Source: Gemmataceae bacterium
Lineage (GTDB): Bacteria > Planctomycetota > Planctomycetia > Gemmatales > Gemmataceae
NCBI GenBank assembly: GCA_009692065.1
Contig: SHZY01000002.1
Location: forward strand, 24,536-88,535
Direction: 5' to 3'
DNA length: 64,000 bases
Part shown: one piece after another, positions 8,462 to 17,287 of the stretch
Numbering within the stretch: the stretch's first letter is position 1
How the letters are laid out: every line of letters begins with the position of its first letter
The notes under the pieces: generated by a model
Told to the model about the DNA's origin: nothing
Databases searched by the model: none
Seen by the model: only the letters and a program-made list of their open reading frames with translations
Made by a program: the position numbers and the translations under genes

Positions 8462-8947
8462 ATGTCAGCAAAACGTGGCCGAGCTTGCGACGACTCGGGT
8501 GGGCACTCGCTCGCTCAGCGCCGCATCCGCTACGACGACGATGACTACGACGACATCGACATTGGCCATCCTCACCGCCAAGACGAGCATCCAACCAGCG
8601 CCGGCATGTATGGGTTCATCTTCAGCCTCGTCTCGGCCGGGCTCTTGGTCGTCGTCGTGATCTTGTGGATTTTCATGCAGCAGGAGGAGCCTGGCCGGCA
8701 AAACCTGGAGCGGACGCGCTGGATGATGTACTGGTTCTTGCTCATGGACGTCCTGAGCTTCTTCGCCGCCCTGACCGCGACCGTCATGGGCGGCCGCGGA
8801 CTGGCGGCGTCCAATTCACTCTACCGCGGCTACAGCCTGACCGCACTGATCGTCGGCATCATCGAAATGCTCTTCACGCTCGTCTTCGGCTTCTTCATGA
8901 CATGCGCTGTCCTGGTCGTCGAGTTGATGCGCAATGCCGGCGGGTAG
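8462..8947 (+). CDS. Small membrane protein with acidic N-terminus
   Basis: 161 aa from ATG 8462. A hydrophilic N-terminus with an Asp/Tyr run (RYDDDDYDDIDI) is followed by three predicted membrane spans: YGFIFSLVSAGLLVVVVILW, then a span around MYWFLLMDVLSFFAAL, and SLTALIVGIIEMLFTLVFGF. No family is recognised; such Asp-rich-tail membrane proteins are frequent in Gemmata-like genomes (from memory). The upstream extension to 8327 is poorly supported. It stands alone, with 160 bp to the next gene. Confidence 0.65.
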   Translation: MSAKRGRACDDSGGHSLAQRRIRYDDDDYDDIDIGHPHRQDEHPTSAGMYGFIFSLVSAGLLVVVVILWIFMQQEEPGRQNLERTRWMMYWFLLMDVLSFFAALTATVMGGRGLAASNSLYRGYSLTALIVGIIEMLFTLVFGFFMTCAVLVVELMRNAGG

Positions 8948-9109
8948 TGCGGGGCATGCCAGTCTCCGCTGTTTTTTGAGCGTATCCTTCATTCCACGCA
9001 CCGCCGATTGACACGCCCCGGATCGCGCCTGCAATCTTCGTGTCCATCCCAGTTTGCCTAACATCAAGGACTGTCCGGCTCAAATCAAATGCCAAAGGGA
9101 GATTCTAAC

Positions 9110-10126
9110 GTGAAAATTCGCATGAGTTGGGTGTTGCTGCCCGTGATGTTCTGCTTCGTTGGGCTCGCCGTGCTGGGGATCTCCGTATCGGCGTCATCCA
9201 GCCAGGAAGCCGCGGCGGCTGGCGACGACAAGGTGAAGGCCCTCGAAAAACAACTGGCCGAAGCGACCAAGCAAATCAAGACCCTCGGCGACGACAAGAA
9301 AAAACTGACCGACTCGCTCACCAAGGAGAGCGACAAGACGAAGTCGCTGGAGAAGCAGTTGGCAGACGCGGTCAAGCAAGTCAAGACCCTGACCGACGCG
9401 GCCAGCAAGCACGCGGACGTTGTGAAGTCGCTCCAGAAGCAGGTTGCCGATGCCCAGAAGCAGAACAAAGTCTTGAGCGAAAAGCTGGCTAGCGCAGGCA
9501 AAGGCGACGCCGACAAGATCAAAGCTCTGGAAAAGGACCTTGCCGACGCGCTCAAGAAGACCAAGACCCTGACGGACGAGAAGACGAAGGCCATCGACCT
9601 CGCCGCTGCCTGCGCGAAGGATCTCCAAGCCAAGGACAAGCTCCTCGTCGAAGCCCAGCAAGAAAACAAGGCGATCGCCGAGGCCAAGGCCAGGCTGGAA
9701 AAGGGGCGGCTGATTGACACGGCTCTAATCAAGAAGCTCGGCGTCGAGGTGGTGAATGAGCAGAAGAAGAACGTCGTGCTTGCTGCCGAAAAGAAACAAG
9801 TCGAGACCGCACTCGACGCCACTGCGGGCACGCTGGCGCAGACCAGCAAGTCCCTGGCCAGCGAGAAGACGGCGACTGCGAAGCTCACTGCCGTCAACAA
9901 GAAGCTGCAAGGCGTGCTGACCCAGACCGACAAGAAGCTGCAAGATACCAACGAAAGGCTCGACTTCACCTACGCGGCCTATTCCCTGGAAAAGACGCGT
10001 GCGGAGAAAGCCGAAGCCCTGGTGGCGCTCTTGCAATGCGAGCTGGCCTCGCGTTGCCGGATCGTCAACTTGCTCCGCGGCGGCAACTCCTCGCGTTCGA
10101 CCTTCGTTCCGCTCTGTCCGAAGTAG
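9110..10126 (+). CDS. Exported coiled-coil protein
   Basis: 338 aa from GTG 9110, selected because AGGGAGA precedes it by about 7 nt; ATG 9089 is the alternative and would put that Shine-Dalgarno inside the gene. A hydrophobic segment (LLPVMFCFVGLAVLGISVSA) is a signal peptide or N-terminal anchor. Residues ~45-310 are one long heptad-patterned coiled coil with repeated units such as KALEKQLAEATKQIKTLGDD and KALEKDLADALKKTKTLTDE, very Lys/Asp/Ala rich. The end carries two Cys (LLQCELASRCRIVNLLRG). Likely a periplasmic structural rod; function unknown. Confidence 0.72.
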   Translation: MKIRMSWVLLPVMFCFVGLAVLGISVSASSSQEAAAAGDDKVKALEKQLAEATKQIKTLGDDKKKLTDSLTKESDKTKSLEKQLADAVKQVKTLTDAASKHADVVKSLQKQVADAQKQNKVLSEKLASAGKGDADKIKALEKDLADALKKTKTLTDEKTKAIDLAAACAKDLQAKDKLLVEAQQENKAIAEAKARLEKGRLIDTALIKKLGVEVVNEQKKNVVLAAEKKQVETALDATAGTLAQTSKSLASEKTATAKLTAVNKKLQGVLTQTDKKLQDTNERLDFTYAAYSLEKTRAEKAEALVALLQCELASRCRIVNLLRGGNSSRSTFVPLCPK

Positions 10127-10149
10127 AGGTTTTTTTCTTGATGTGATCT

Positions 10150-10220
10150 GAACGAGCAGCGACCGTGAGGTAGTGGGGCATTCGCCAACGCCATCGCTTC
10201 CTGACGGTCGCGGCTCGTTC
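10150..10220. repeat. Inverted repeat between convergent genes
   Basis: Arms of 21 bp (left arm starts GAACGAGCAGCGACCGT) with two mismatches and a 29-nt loop, 23 nt after the coiled-coil stop and 13 nt from the dehydrogenase stop. Probable bidirectional terminator. Confidence 0.85.
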
Positions 10221-10233
10221 GCAGCAAATCTGG

Positions 10234-11214
10234 CTACCAGCGGTACTTCGCCTTCACGTCGGGATTGACGACCTTCTCCGCAGGCCATTCGCCTTTTGCT
10301 AGCGAAACGATCGCCTGCGCGGCCGACAGGGCCATATCGTCGCGCGATTGCAGATCGACGCCGGCGGCGTGCGGCGTCACCGTCACATTGCTCATGTGAA
10401 AGAGCGGGCTGTTCAACGGCGGCTCTTCCTCGAACACGTCCAGACCGGCGCCGGCGATCACCTTCTTATTTAGCGCGTCGATCAGGTCCGCCTCGTTGAC
10501 CAGGGCGCCGCGCGCGGTGTTGAAGAGGTACGCCGTCGGCTTCATCTTTCCCAGCGTCTGCCGATTGATGAGGTGGCGTGATTCCTTGGTTGCCGGCAGG
10601 TGCAGCGACAGGAAATCGGACTGGGCGAGCAATTCGTCGAGACTGACGAACGTGACATGATGCTGCTTGGCAAACACGTGATCCGGGAACGGCTCGTAGG
10701 CCAAGAGCTTCATGCCGAAGCACTCGCCGCGCACCGCGACTGCTTTGCCAATGCGCCCCAAGCCGGCGATGCCGAGCGTGCGACCGCGCAACGGCAAATT
10801 CGCCTGGCGCGGCCACTGGAGCGAGCAAGTGCCGAGATGCTGCTGCACGAGGTTCTTGGCGAGGGCCAGAATCAGCGTGAAGGTGTGCTCGGCGACGGCG
10901 TCTTGATTGGTGCCGGGCGTGATGGTGACGGCGACGCCGAGATCGGTGGCGGCCTGTGTATCGACCGCGTCAAAGCCGACGCCGGCGCGGGCGATTACGC
11001 GAAGTTGCGGATGCGCTTGCAAGACTTTTCGCGTGTAAGGCTCCGATCCGGCCAGTGCCGCGCGGATGCCGGTCAACTGGCTGAGTAGCTCGTCCTCCAC
11101 CATCTGCGCTTTCTTCTTGGGGAAGATAAGCTCGAAGCCGGCCTTTTTCAGCACGTTCAAGAATTCGCCGTCGATGCCGGCCAAGGTTGCGGGGGCGATC
11201 AAGACTTTGTCCAT
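10234..11214 (-). CDS. D-isomer-specific 2-hydroxyacid dehydrogenase (phosphoglycerate dehydrogenase-like)
   Basis: 326 aa NAD-dependent dehydrogenase. The Rossmann motif is GLGRIGKAVAVRGECFGMK (GxGxxG). The catalytic Arg is in FNTARGALV, the Glu in the GAGLDVFEEEPP region and the His in TPHAAGVD. It lacks the C-terminal ACT or ASB regulatory domains of full SerA, so the substrate could be 3-phosphoglycerate or another 2-hydroxyacid. It is the third gene of a leftward run after pxpA-pxpC, but a palindrome at 11255-11313 separates it from pxpC, so a shared role with 5-oxoproline is uncertain. Confidence 0.88.
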   Translation of the reverse strand: MDKVLIAPATLAGIDGEFLNVLKKAGFELIFPKKKAQMVEDELLSQLTGIRAALAGSEPYTRKVLQAHPQLRVIARAGVGFDAVDTQAATDLGVAVTITPGTNQDAVAEHTFTLILALAKNLVQQHLGTCSLQWPRQANLPLRGRTLGIAGLGRIGKAVAVRGECFGMKLLAYEPFPDHVFAKQHHVTFVSLDELLAQSDFLSLHLPATKESRHLINRQTLGKMKPTAYLFNTARGALVNEADLIDALNKKVIAGAGLDVFEEEPPLNSPLFHMSNVTVTPHAAGVDLQSRDDMALSAAQAIVSLAKGEWPAEKVVNPDVKAKYRW

Positions 11215-11254
11215 GGTTTCCTCATCAGGTCACAAAAAGCTGGCGAAAGATCAT

Positions 11255-11313
11255 ACTAGCCCGCAGCGCAAGCAAGGCCAGAGATAAACCCCTTGCTGGC
11301 GATGCGGGCTAGT
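11255..11313. repeat. Inverted repeat, ACTAGCCCGC family, containing the pxpC stop
   Basis: Arms of 23 bp starting ACTAGCCCGCA with two mismatches and a 13-nt loop. The TAG stop of pxpC (minus strand, 11309-11311) is formed by the outer ACTAG of the right arm. Confidence 0.85.
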
Positions 11314-12217
11314 GAAAAGCGTCGAGGGATAATCGCAAGCGAAAGGTCCATTCCTGCAACTCCGCGAGGCTTTGGCGGTCGCGATGAATGGCATCCTCCA
11401 TCGCGATCCTGCAGAATTGCAGCCGTTGTCCCGGGCGCAGTTGACCGAGCACATCGAGGTCGGCCTGGATGACCTGAGCGATTTTCGGATACCCGCCGAT
11501 CGTTTGGCCGTCCACGCCGAGGACGATGCACTGTCCGTCCGGCGTCACCTGAACGGCGCCGGGGCAGACCGGTTCCGAGACCATCTCGCGATCTGAAACC
11601 TTCAGCGGCTTACCGGTCAGCCGCAATCCCATGCGATTGCTGGCCGGCGTAACCGTAAATGTATGGCCGTACAAATCTTGGTCGGCGAACCAGTCGGCTT
11701 GCAGGCCAGGCAATGCCGCCACCATTTGGACGTCCTTCGAGCGCCATTGTGTTTCCGGACAAAATCGCTGACCGACGACGCTGGCGGCACACGGCAAGAC
11801 ATCGCCTGCCTTGATCGGTCCGAGCGAGGATCGGCTGGCGAGAATCGTCGACCCTTCAAACCCGCCGCGCACGCACAGGTAGGCGCGTGCCCCATCGTTG
11901 GTTCCGCCGATGTGCAGTTCCTGGCCGCGTTGTAGCGTGAAAGAGTGACCGATCTCGATGCGAGAATCGCCGCGCCATGCTTCGAAGGGTGCGCCCAGGA
12001 GGACGGCGCCAACGTTTGTCTCGGCGCGCAAGCGTGGACCCTTGAGCGCGATCTCCATCGCTGCCGCATCGGGAAGGTTGCCGACCAGGGCATTGCCCAA
12101 CGCCAGCGAACGCCGATCCGCCGCCCCGCCGATCGGAACGCCGAGGCTGCGCGAGCGTGGCCGGCCCAGGTCCACGATGCGCGATTCGATGCCCGGTTCC
12201 AGAACAAGTAAGCTCAT
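11309..12217 (-). CDS. pxpC: 5-oxoprolinase subunit C (PxpC/KipA family)
   Basis: Biotin-dependent-carboxyltransferase-like domain protein, one of three subunits of the ATP-dependent bacterial 5-oxoprolinase (PxpABC) that opens pyroglutamate to glutamate. From ATG 12217 it is 302 aa, normal for the family. Family blocks visible: DLGRPRSRSLGVPIGGAAD, NALVGNLPDAAAMEI, ARAYLCVRGGF, PGAVQVTPDGQCIVLGVDGQ and GGYPKIAQV near the C-terminus. Its ATG overlaps the pxpA stop by 4 bp (ATGA), indicating coupling. PxpB (KipI) is not between them. The stop codon lies inside a repeat arm. Confidence 0.9.
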   Translation of the reverse strand: MSLLVLEPGIESRIVDLGRPRSRSLGVPIGGAADRRSLALGNALVGNLPDAAAMEIALKGPRLRAETNVGAVLLGAPFEAWRGDSRIEIGHSFTLQRGQELHIGGTNDGARAYLCVRGGFEGSTILASRSSLGPIKAGDVLPCAASVVGQRFCPETQWRSKDVQMVAALPGLQADWFADQDLYGHTFTVTPASNRMGLRLTGKPLKVSDREMVSEPVCPGAVQVTPDGQCIVLGVDGQTIGGYPKIAQVIQADLDVLGQLRPGQRLQFCRIAMEDAIHRDRQSLAELQEWTFRLRLSLDAFH

Positions 12218-12909
12218 GCAAAAGCCTGGATGGAGATGCCACGCCGCGTGAAGGCGTCGCGCAGACCACGCACAAAGGTGAGCGTTTGCGGGTTGTCGCC
12301 ATGCACGCACAGGCTGCGGATGCCGCGGTCGCGCAGCAACCAGTCGGCCTGCGTGACGGCTTCCTCGACGTCATGAACGAAAGCATCCGGCTCCGTGCGT
12401 GGAACCAGCGTGCCATCGGGCCGGTAGCGGCGATCAGCAAAGCCCTCGGCAATAAAACCGGCCCCCGCCTGACAAAACACCTCCAGTCGGGAGCCGGGCA
12501 ACCCCATCACCGGCATCTGCAAAATTCCCGCAGCTTTGGCGATCGGCCGGGCGACCGCATCATCGTGGAACGCCTGGTTATACAGCGCCCCGTGCGGTTT
12601 GAAATAGCGTAACGGAATGCCTACCGAGCGGGCGAGGCCAGCCAGCGCGCCGACCTGGTACAAGCACAGCTCAAGGATTGCGTCCTTGCCTAATGATAGT
12701 TCGAGCCGGCCGAAGTTCGCCCGGTCAGCGTAACCTGGATGCGCCCCGACTTTGACCCCGTGCTGGGCCGCTAATTTTAGAGCAGCATGAGCCGTGGAAG
12801 AGTCGCCGGCGTGAAAGCCGCAGCAGATGTTCGCCGAGGTAACCAGTGGCATCAAGTCAGCGTCGGAGCCGCAGCCTTCGCCCAGATCGCTGTTTAAGTC
12901 GATGATCAT
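12214..12909 (-). CDS. pxpA: 5-oxoprolinase subunit A (LamB/YcsF family)
   Basis: 231 aa; the family is usually about 245-255 aa, so this one is slightly short. Motifs: IDLNSDLGEGCG at the N-terminus, TSANICCGFHAGD, GVKVGAHPGYADRANFGR, FKPHGALYNQ and LCVHGDNPQT, the standard LamB/YcsF blocks with the putative catalytic Asp and His. It works with PxpB and PxpC in ATP-dependent 5-oxoproline hydrolysis. It is first in the leftward operon, overlapping pxpC by 4 bp; no pxpB is present in the window. Confidence 0.92.
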   Translation of the reverse strand: MIIDLNSDLGEGCGSDADLMPLVTSANICCGFHAGDSSTAHAALKLAAQHGVKVGAHPGYADRANFGRLELSLGKDAILELCLYQVGALAGLARSVGIPLRYFKPHGALYNQAFHDDAVARPIAKAAGILQMPVMGLPGSRLEVFCQAGAGFIAEGFADRRYRPDGTLVPRTEPDAFVHDVEEAVTQADWLLRDRGIRSLCVHGDNPQTLTFVRGLRDAFTRRGISIQAFA

Positions 12910-12951
12910 AAGGAACTTAGGCCATGGGTCGGGGTTTAATTTGGAGATCTT

Positions 12952-12989
12952 CGTTTAGCGTTCGCGTGACGCCAGGCGAGTGCTAAACG
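12952..12989. repeat. Inverted repeat, CGTTTAGCG family, between divergent genes
   Basis: CGTTTAGCGTTCGC and its near-complement (14-bp arms, 10-nt loop). Unlike most copies it lies upstream of both flanking genes (pxpA and the PQQ protein). Confidence 0.8.
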
Positions 12990-13126
12990 ATAAACGGGAA
13001 TCGGCTCGAAAAACCGCGTTTCTTTCCGAAGATTTTATTGCGTTCAGCCGATGCGCCGAGTAGTGTGATAATACCACCCTTGGGACGATTTACCGCTACG
13101 TATTACAACTTACCCAGACCTCCCCT

Positions 13127-16100
13127 ATGCCACGTCGCATTTTCCTGCAAGGTCTCGTTGTACTCATCACGCTCGCTTTCACCACCGGCCTTCAAGCGGC
13201 CGATTGGCCAATGTGGCGCTACGACGCCAATCGCTCCGGGGCGTCGCCGCACGCCCTGCCGGCCAAGTTGCATCTGCAATGGGTGCGCGAATACCGTCCT
13301 ACGACGACGGCATGGCCCGATCAAGCCAAGATGCAGTTCGATATCGTTCGCGAGCCGGTCGTGGTCGGGCAGACGATGTACTTCAACTCCTCCCGCTACG
13401 ACGCCATCCGAGCGGTGGACATGCGCACCGGCGAGGAAAGATGGAACTACTTTGCCGACGGTCCTATTCGTTTTGCTCCAGTAGCCTGGGAAGGCAAGCT
13501 GTACTTTGCTTCCGATGACGGTTATCTGTACTGTCTCCAGGCCGATGTCGGCAAGCTCCTGTGGAGATTTCGCGGCGGTCCGAGCGATCGCAAGATCCTC
13601 GGCAACGAACGACTGATCTCGACCTGGCCCGCGCGCGGCGCGCCGGTCATCGCCGAAGGCAAGGTCTATTTCGCCGCCGGCATCTGGCCCTTCATGGGCG
13701 TCTTTATCCACGCCGTCGATGCCCGCACGGGCAAGGCGATCTGGACCAACGACGGCGACGGCTCGCTTTATATGAAGCAGCCGCACAACACCGACTCGTT
13801 CGCCAGCATCGCGCCGCAAGGCCCCCTGGTCTCGATCGGCAACAAGCTGCTGATCCCCGGCGGCCGATCCGTGCCCGCCTGCTTCGACCGCAAGACGGGA
13901 AAGCTACTCCGCTACCAGCTTGCCGAGAACGGCAAGCGCGGCGGAGGTTCCGAAGTCGCGGCGATCAACAACCTCTTCTTCAATGGTGGCGCCGTCTTCG
14001 ACATCGCCTCCGAGAAATTTCTGGCCGACGCCGGCAAGCAAGTCGCCTTGACCAAGAAACTCGCCTTCGCGTGGGACAAAGGTGTATGCCGGGTATTGGA
14101 TCTGAAGAACTCCAAGGACCAGGACGCGGAAACCGAAGACGCCAAGGGCAAGAAAACCAAGGTCTCGCGTTTCGTCATGCCGGAGTTGGCCGCCACCAAG
14201 GTCCTCGGCGTGGAGACGATGATCCTGGCCGGCACGCGTCTCTACCTCGGTGGCCTCGATCGCGTCACGGTGCTCGATTGGGATGAAGGCACCAAGAAAC
14301 TCTCGCCGAGCTGGGCCTTGAACGTCAAGGGGCAAGTCGTTCGGATGGTCGCCGCTGACGATCGGCTTATCGTCGTCACGCGCGAAGGCGGCATCCATTG
14401 CTTTGGCAGCGAGGAAAAGCAAGCGGTCGTTCATGCCAGGCCCACGGATGAGGGTTTACAGATCGCGCCGGTCGTCAAGGCTCGCGTCGAAGAAATCCTG
14501 GCTAGGGCCAAGACGAGCACCGGGTATGCGGTCGTGTGGGGGCTCGGCAATGGCCAACTCGTCGAATCGCTGGTTCGGCAGAGCAAGCTCCACGCGATCG
14601 TCGTGGAATCGGATGAGAAGAAGGTGCAAGCTTTCCGCAGGCAATGGACGAAGGCGGGGCTCTACGGCACCCACATCGCTATCCTTCCCGGCCACTCCGA
14701 GTCGGTGCAACTGCCCCCCTATCTCGCCAGCGTCATGGTGTGCGAGAATCCCGACATCGCCGACGGCGCGTTCCTCGCCAAGGCCTACCAAGCACTGCGG
14801 CCCTATGGCGGGACATTCTGCCTCGTTGCTTCGGAGCGAGTCCAGAAACTTCAGGCGGCACTGTCCGAGCAGAAGCTGGTCAATGCGAAGGTGCGATCAA
14901 GCGAAACCCTCGTAACGATCATTCGCGAGGGTGCGCTGCCCGGCTCTGCTAACTGGACGCACGAGCACGCCGATGCCTCCAACTCGCGAGTCTCGCGCGA
15001 TGTCATCGTCAAGGCGCCGATGGGCGTCTTGTGGTTCGGCGGCCCCACGAGCGAAGGCATCCTGCCGCGCCACGGCCATGGCCCGCAGCCGCAAGTGATC
15101 GATGGCCGTATGATCATCGAAGGCATCGACCTGATGCGCGCCATCGACATATACACGGGCCGGCTGCTCTGGGAGACCAAGTTGCCGGGCGTCGGTTACT
15201 TCTACAACAACGTCGCCCATCAGCCCGGCGCCAACGCCGCGGGCAGCAACTTCGTCTCGACCTCCGACGGAATCTACATCGCCTACCACAACAAATGCGT
15301 GCGGCTCGATCCCGCGACCGGCAAGAAGATCGGCGAATATCCGCTGCCGAAGCTGGCTGGGATGAAGGAGTCGCCGCGCTGGGGTTACATCAATGTCGTC
15401 GGCGATTATCTGATCGGCGGTGCCGCCCCGCTGTTCGATCCAAAGATGGCGCCGCCGCCGCCCAAGGAGGTTGTGCCGGGCGACGACAAGGAGCCTGACA
15501 AGAAAGAGCCTGAAAAAAAGACGGACAAGGAACCCGAAGAAAAGAAGACCGCCAAGGAATCGCCACTCACCAAGCTCATCAAGATCGTCAAGGGCTTCAG
15601 CGACAACATGTCGGCCAGTCGGCACCTGGTCGTCATGGATCGCCATACGGGCAAAGTGTTGTGGACCGCCTCCGCCAAGATGTCGTTTCGGCACAACGCC
15701 ACCTGTGTCGGCGGCGACCGACTCTACACCATCGACCGCCTGTCCGGCGAACAGCTTGCCCGTGTAAGGAAGGACGATGCCGACGCTCCGGAACCCCGCC
15801 TGATCGCGTTCGATCTCAAGACGGGCAGAGAAGTCTGGAGCACCCCCACCATCCCGTCCAGGGAAAAGGGGGCCGAAGGGGGGGTCTTTGGCACCTGGCT
15901 CAGCTACTCGGAAAAGCACGACGTTCTAATTGAAGCAGGCCGGGTAGCGCGCGACTCGCTCTTCGATGAACCCAAGGGCATGCGTGCCTACCGAGCGAAA
16001 GACGGCAAGCTGATGTGGTTCGTGAAGACCTACGCTGGGCCCGCCATGATCCATGGCGACACCATCCTGCAAGATCAAGGAGGCTGCGACCTCCTCACCG

Positions 16101-16960
16101 GCGCCCTCAAGATGCGCAAGGACCCGATCACCGGCGAATCGGTTCCCTGGTGCTGGACACGCAACTACGGCTGTAACACGCCGATGGCATCGGAGCATCT
16201 GCTAACATTCCGATCCGGCGCAGCAGGTTACTTCGATCTCTGCAACGACGGCGGCACGGGCAACTTCGGCGGCTTCCGCTCCTCTTGCACCAACAACCTC
16301 ATCGTCGCCGGCGGCGTCCTCACCGCTCCCGAATACACCCGCACCTGCACCTGCGCCTATCAGAACCAATCGTCCATCGGCCTGATCCATTTGCCGGAAG
16401 CGGAGATGTGGACCTCCTTCGGCACCAAGGACGTCAAGGGCGTCGTCAAACGGCTCGGCCTTAACTTCGGGGCCGCCGGCGATCGCAAGGCCGACGACGG
16501 CACGCTTTGGCTTGAATATCCCAGCATCGGCGGCACCTCGCCCGCTGTTCAAGTCGCAACCAAACCCGCCGCGCTGCAAACCTACCGCCGGCACTCCTCC
16601 GCGGTCACCGGCCCGTACAACTGGGTGGCCTCGTCGGGCCTCAAGAACGTCAGCGAAATCAACGTCACGCTCGGCAAGATGGAAAAGCCGCAGGCCTACA
16701 CCGTCAAGCTCTACTTCGCTGAACCGGACGACCTGCCGGCCGGCAAACGACTCTTCGACGTGTCGATCGGCGGCACGCAAGTGCTGAGTGATTTCGACAT
16801 CGCCAAGGAGGCAGGCGGGTCGGCGCGCACGGTCGTCAAGGAATTCAAGGGCATCAACGCACAAGGTACACTGGTGGTCCGCCTGACGCCGACCGCCGGC
16901 GCTTCGGTGCGAGTGCCGGTGATCTGCGGCCTGGAGTTGATTGCCGAGGAGAAGCGATAG
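13127..16960 (+). CDS. Giant exported PQQ-type beta-propeller protein with embedded Rossmann domain and malectin-like C-terminus
   Basis: 1277 aa. Signal peptide (LVVLITLAFTTGLQAADWP), then PQQ-type propeller blades from about residue 25 (GEERWNYFADG, GKLLWRFRGG, GKAIWTNDGD). At about 465-600 the chain changes to a Rossmann/methyltransferase-like segment: VVWGLGNGQLVESLVRQ as a nucleotide-binding loop, then IVVESDEKKVQAFRRQW with an acidic strand end, and SVMVCENPDI. A second blade set follows (GRLLWETKLPGVG, GKVLWTASAKM, GREVWSTPTI), with a Lys/Glu/Pro-rich linker near 773-815. The last ~130 residues (TVKLYFAEPDDLPAGKRLFD) resemble malectin carbohydrate-binding domains. Inferred periplasmic or surface protein; no SAM chemistry is demonstrated. 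Confidence 0.82.
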   Translation: MPRRIFLQGLVVLITLAFTTGLQAADWPMWRYDANRSGASPHALPAKLHLQWVREYRPTTTAWPDQAKMQFDIVREPVVVGQTMYFNSSRYDAIRAVDMRTGEERWNYFADGPIRFAPVAWEGKLYFASDDGYLYCLQADVGKLLWRFRGGPSDRKILGNERLISTWPARGAPVIAEGKVYFAAGIWPFMGVFIHAVDARTGKAIWTNDGDGSLYMKQPHNTDSFASIAPQGPLVSIGNKLLIPGGRSVPACFDRKTGKLLRYQLAENGKRGGGSEVAAINNLFFNGGAVFDIASEKFLADAGKQVALTKKLAFAWDKGVCRVLDLKNSKDQDAETEDAKGKKTKVSRFVMPELAATKVLGVETMILAGTRLYLGGLDRVTVLDWDEGTKKLSPSWALNVKGQVVRMVAADDRLIVVTREGGIHCFGSEEKQAVVHARPTDEGLQIAPVVKARVEEILARAKTSTGYAVVWGLGNGQLVESLVRQSKLHAIVVESDEKKVQAFRRQWTKAGLYGTHIAILPGHSESVQLPPYLASVMVCENPDIADGAFLAKAYQALRPYGGTFCLVASERVQKLQAALSEQKLVNAKVRSSETLVTIIREGALPGSANWTHEHADASNSRVSRDVIVKAPMGVLWFGGPTSEGILPRHGHGPQPQVIDGRMIIEGIDLMRAIDIYTGRLLWETKLPGVGYFYNNVAHQPGANAAGSNFVSTSDGIYIAYHNKCVRLDPATGKKIGEYPLPKLAGMKESPRWGYINVVGDYLIGGAAPLFDPKMAPPPPKEVVPGDDKEPDKKEPEKKTDKEPEEKKTAKESPLTKLIKIVKGFSDNMSASRHLVVMDRHTGKVLWTASAKMSFRHNATCVGGDRLYTIDRLSGEQLARVRKDDADAPEPRLIAFDLKTGREVWSTPTIPSREKGAEGGVFGTWLSYSEKHDVLIEAGRVARDSLFDEPKGMRAYRAKDGKLMWFVKTYAGPAMIHGDTILQDQGGCDLLTGALKMRKDPITGESVPWCWTRNYGCNTPMASEHLLTFRSGAAGYFDLCNDGGTGNFGGFRSSCTNNLIVAGGVLTAPEYTRTCTCAYQNQSSIGLIHLPEAEMWTSFGTKDVKGVVKRLGLNFGAAGDRKADDGTLWLEYPSIGGTSPAVQVATKPAALQTYRRHSSAVTGPYNWVASSGLKNVSEINVTLGKMEKPQAYTVKLYFAEPDDLPAGKRLFDVSIGGTQVLSDFDIAKEAGGSARTVVKEFKGINAQGTLVVRLTPTAGASVRVPVICGLELIAEEKR

Positions 16961-16964
16961 ATCC

Positions 16965-16999
16965 GTAGGGTGGGTCTCGCTGCGCTCGACTCACGCTAC
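16965..16999. repeat. Short hairpin form of the GTAGGGTGGGTC repeat
   Basis: GTAGGGTGGGTC pairs with GACTCACGCTAC (two mismatches) around TCGCTGCGCTC. It starts 4 nt after the PQQ-protein stop. Longer two-arm copies of the same family are at 31072 and 41835. Confidence 0.75.
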
Positions 17000-17008
17000 A
17001 ATACCAGA

Positions 17009-17278
17009 ATGCACGTCACCGTCCACTACCTGGCCCAGATCAAACGCGCTGCCGGTTGCGGATCAGAAATCATTGAAACACTGCCCGGCACGCTGCGTGA
17101 CTTCCTGCGGACCCTTGCGGATCGCCACGACTCAAGTTTCCGCGCCATGCTTCTGGACAACAGCGGGGAGCCGCGCAAATCGCTGCTCTTCTTTGTCGGC
17201 GACGAACATGCCGAGCCGGCGCGTCAATTGCAGGACGGCGACGCGATCATGATTCTCGCGCCCATGGCCGGCGGATAG
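17009..17278 (+). CDS. MoaD/ThiS-like sulfur-carrier protein
   Basis: 89 aa from ATG 17009. Ubiquitin-like sulfur carrier: MHVTVHYLAQIKRAAGCG at the start, QDGDAIMILAPMAGG at the end. The C-terminal Gly-Gly is the site that is adenylated and converted to thiocarboxylate. The ThiF/MoeB-family activating enzyme starts 10 bp downstream, so the two form an activation pair. No molybdopterin or thiamine genes are nearby, so which cofactor or cysteine pathway it serves is unknown. The upstream extension to 16970 runs through a repeat. Confidence 0.85.
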   Translation: MHVTVHYLAQIKRAAGCGSEIIETLPGTLRDFLRTLADRHDSSFRAMLLDNSGEPRKSLLFFVGDEHAEPARQLQDGDAIMILAPMAGG

Positions 17279-17287
17279 AATCTTCTC

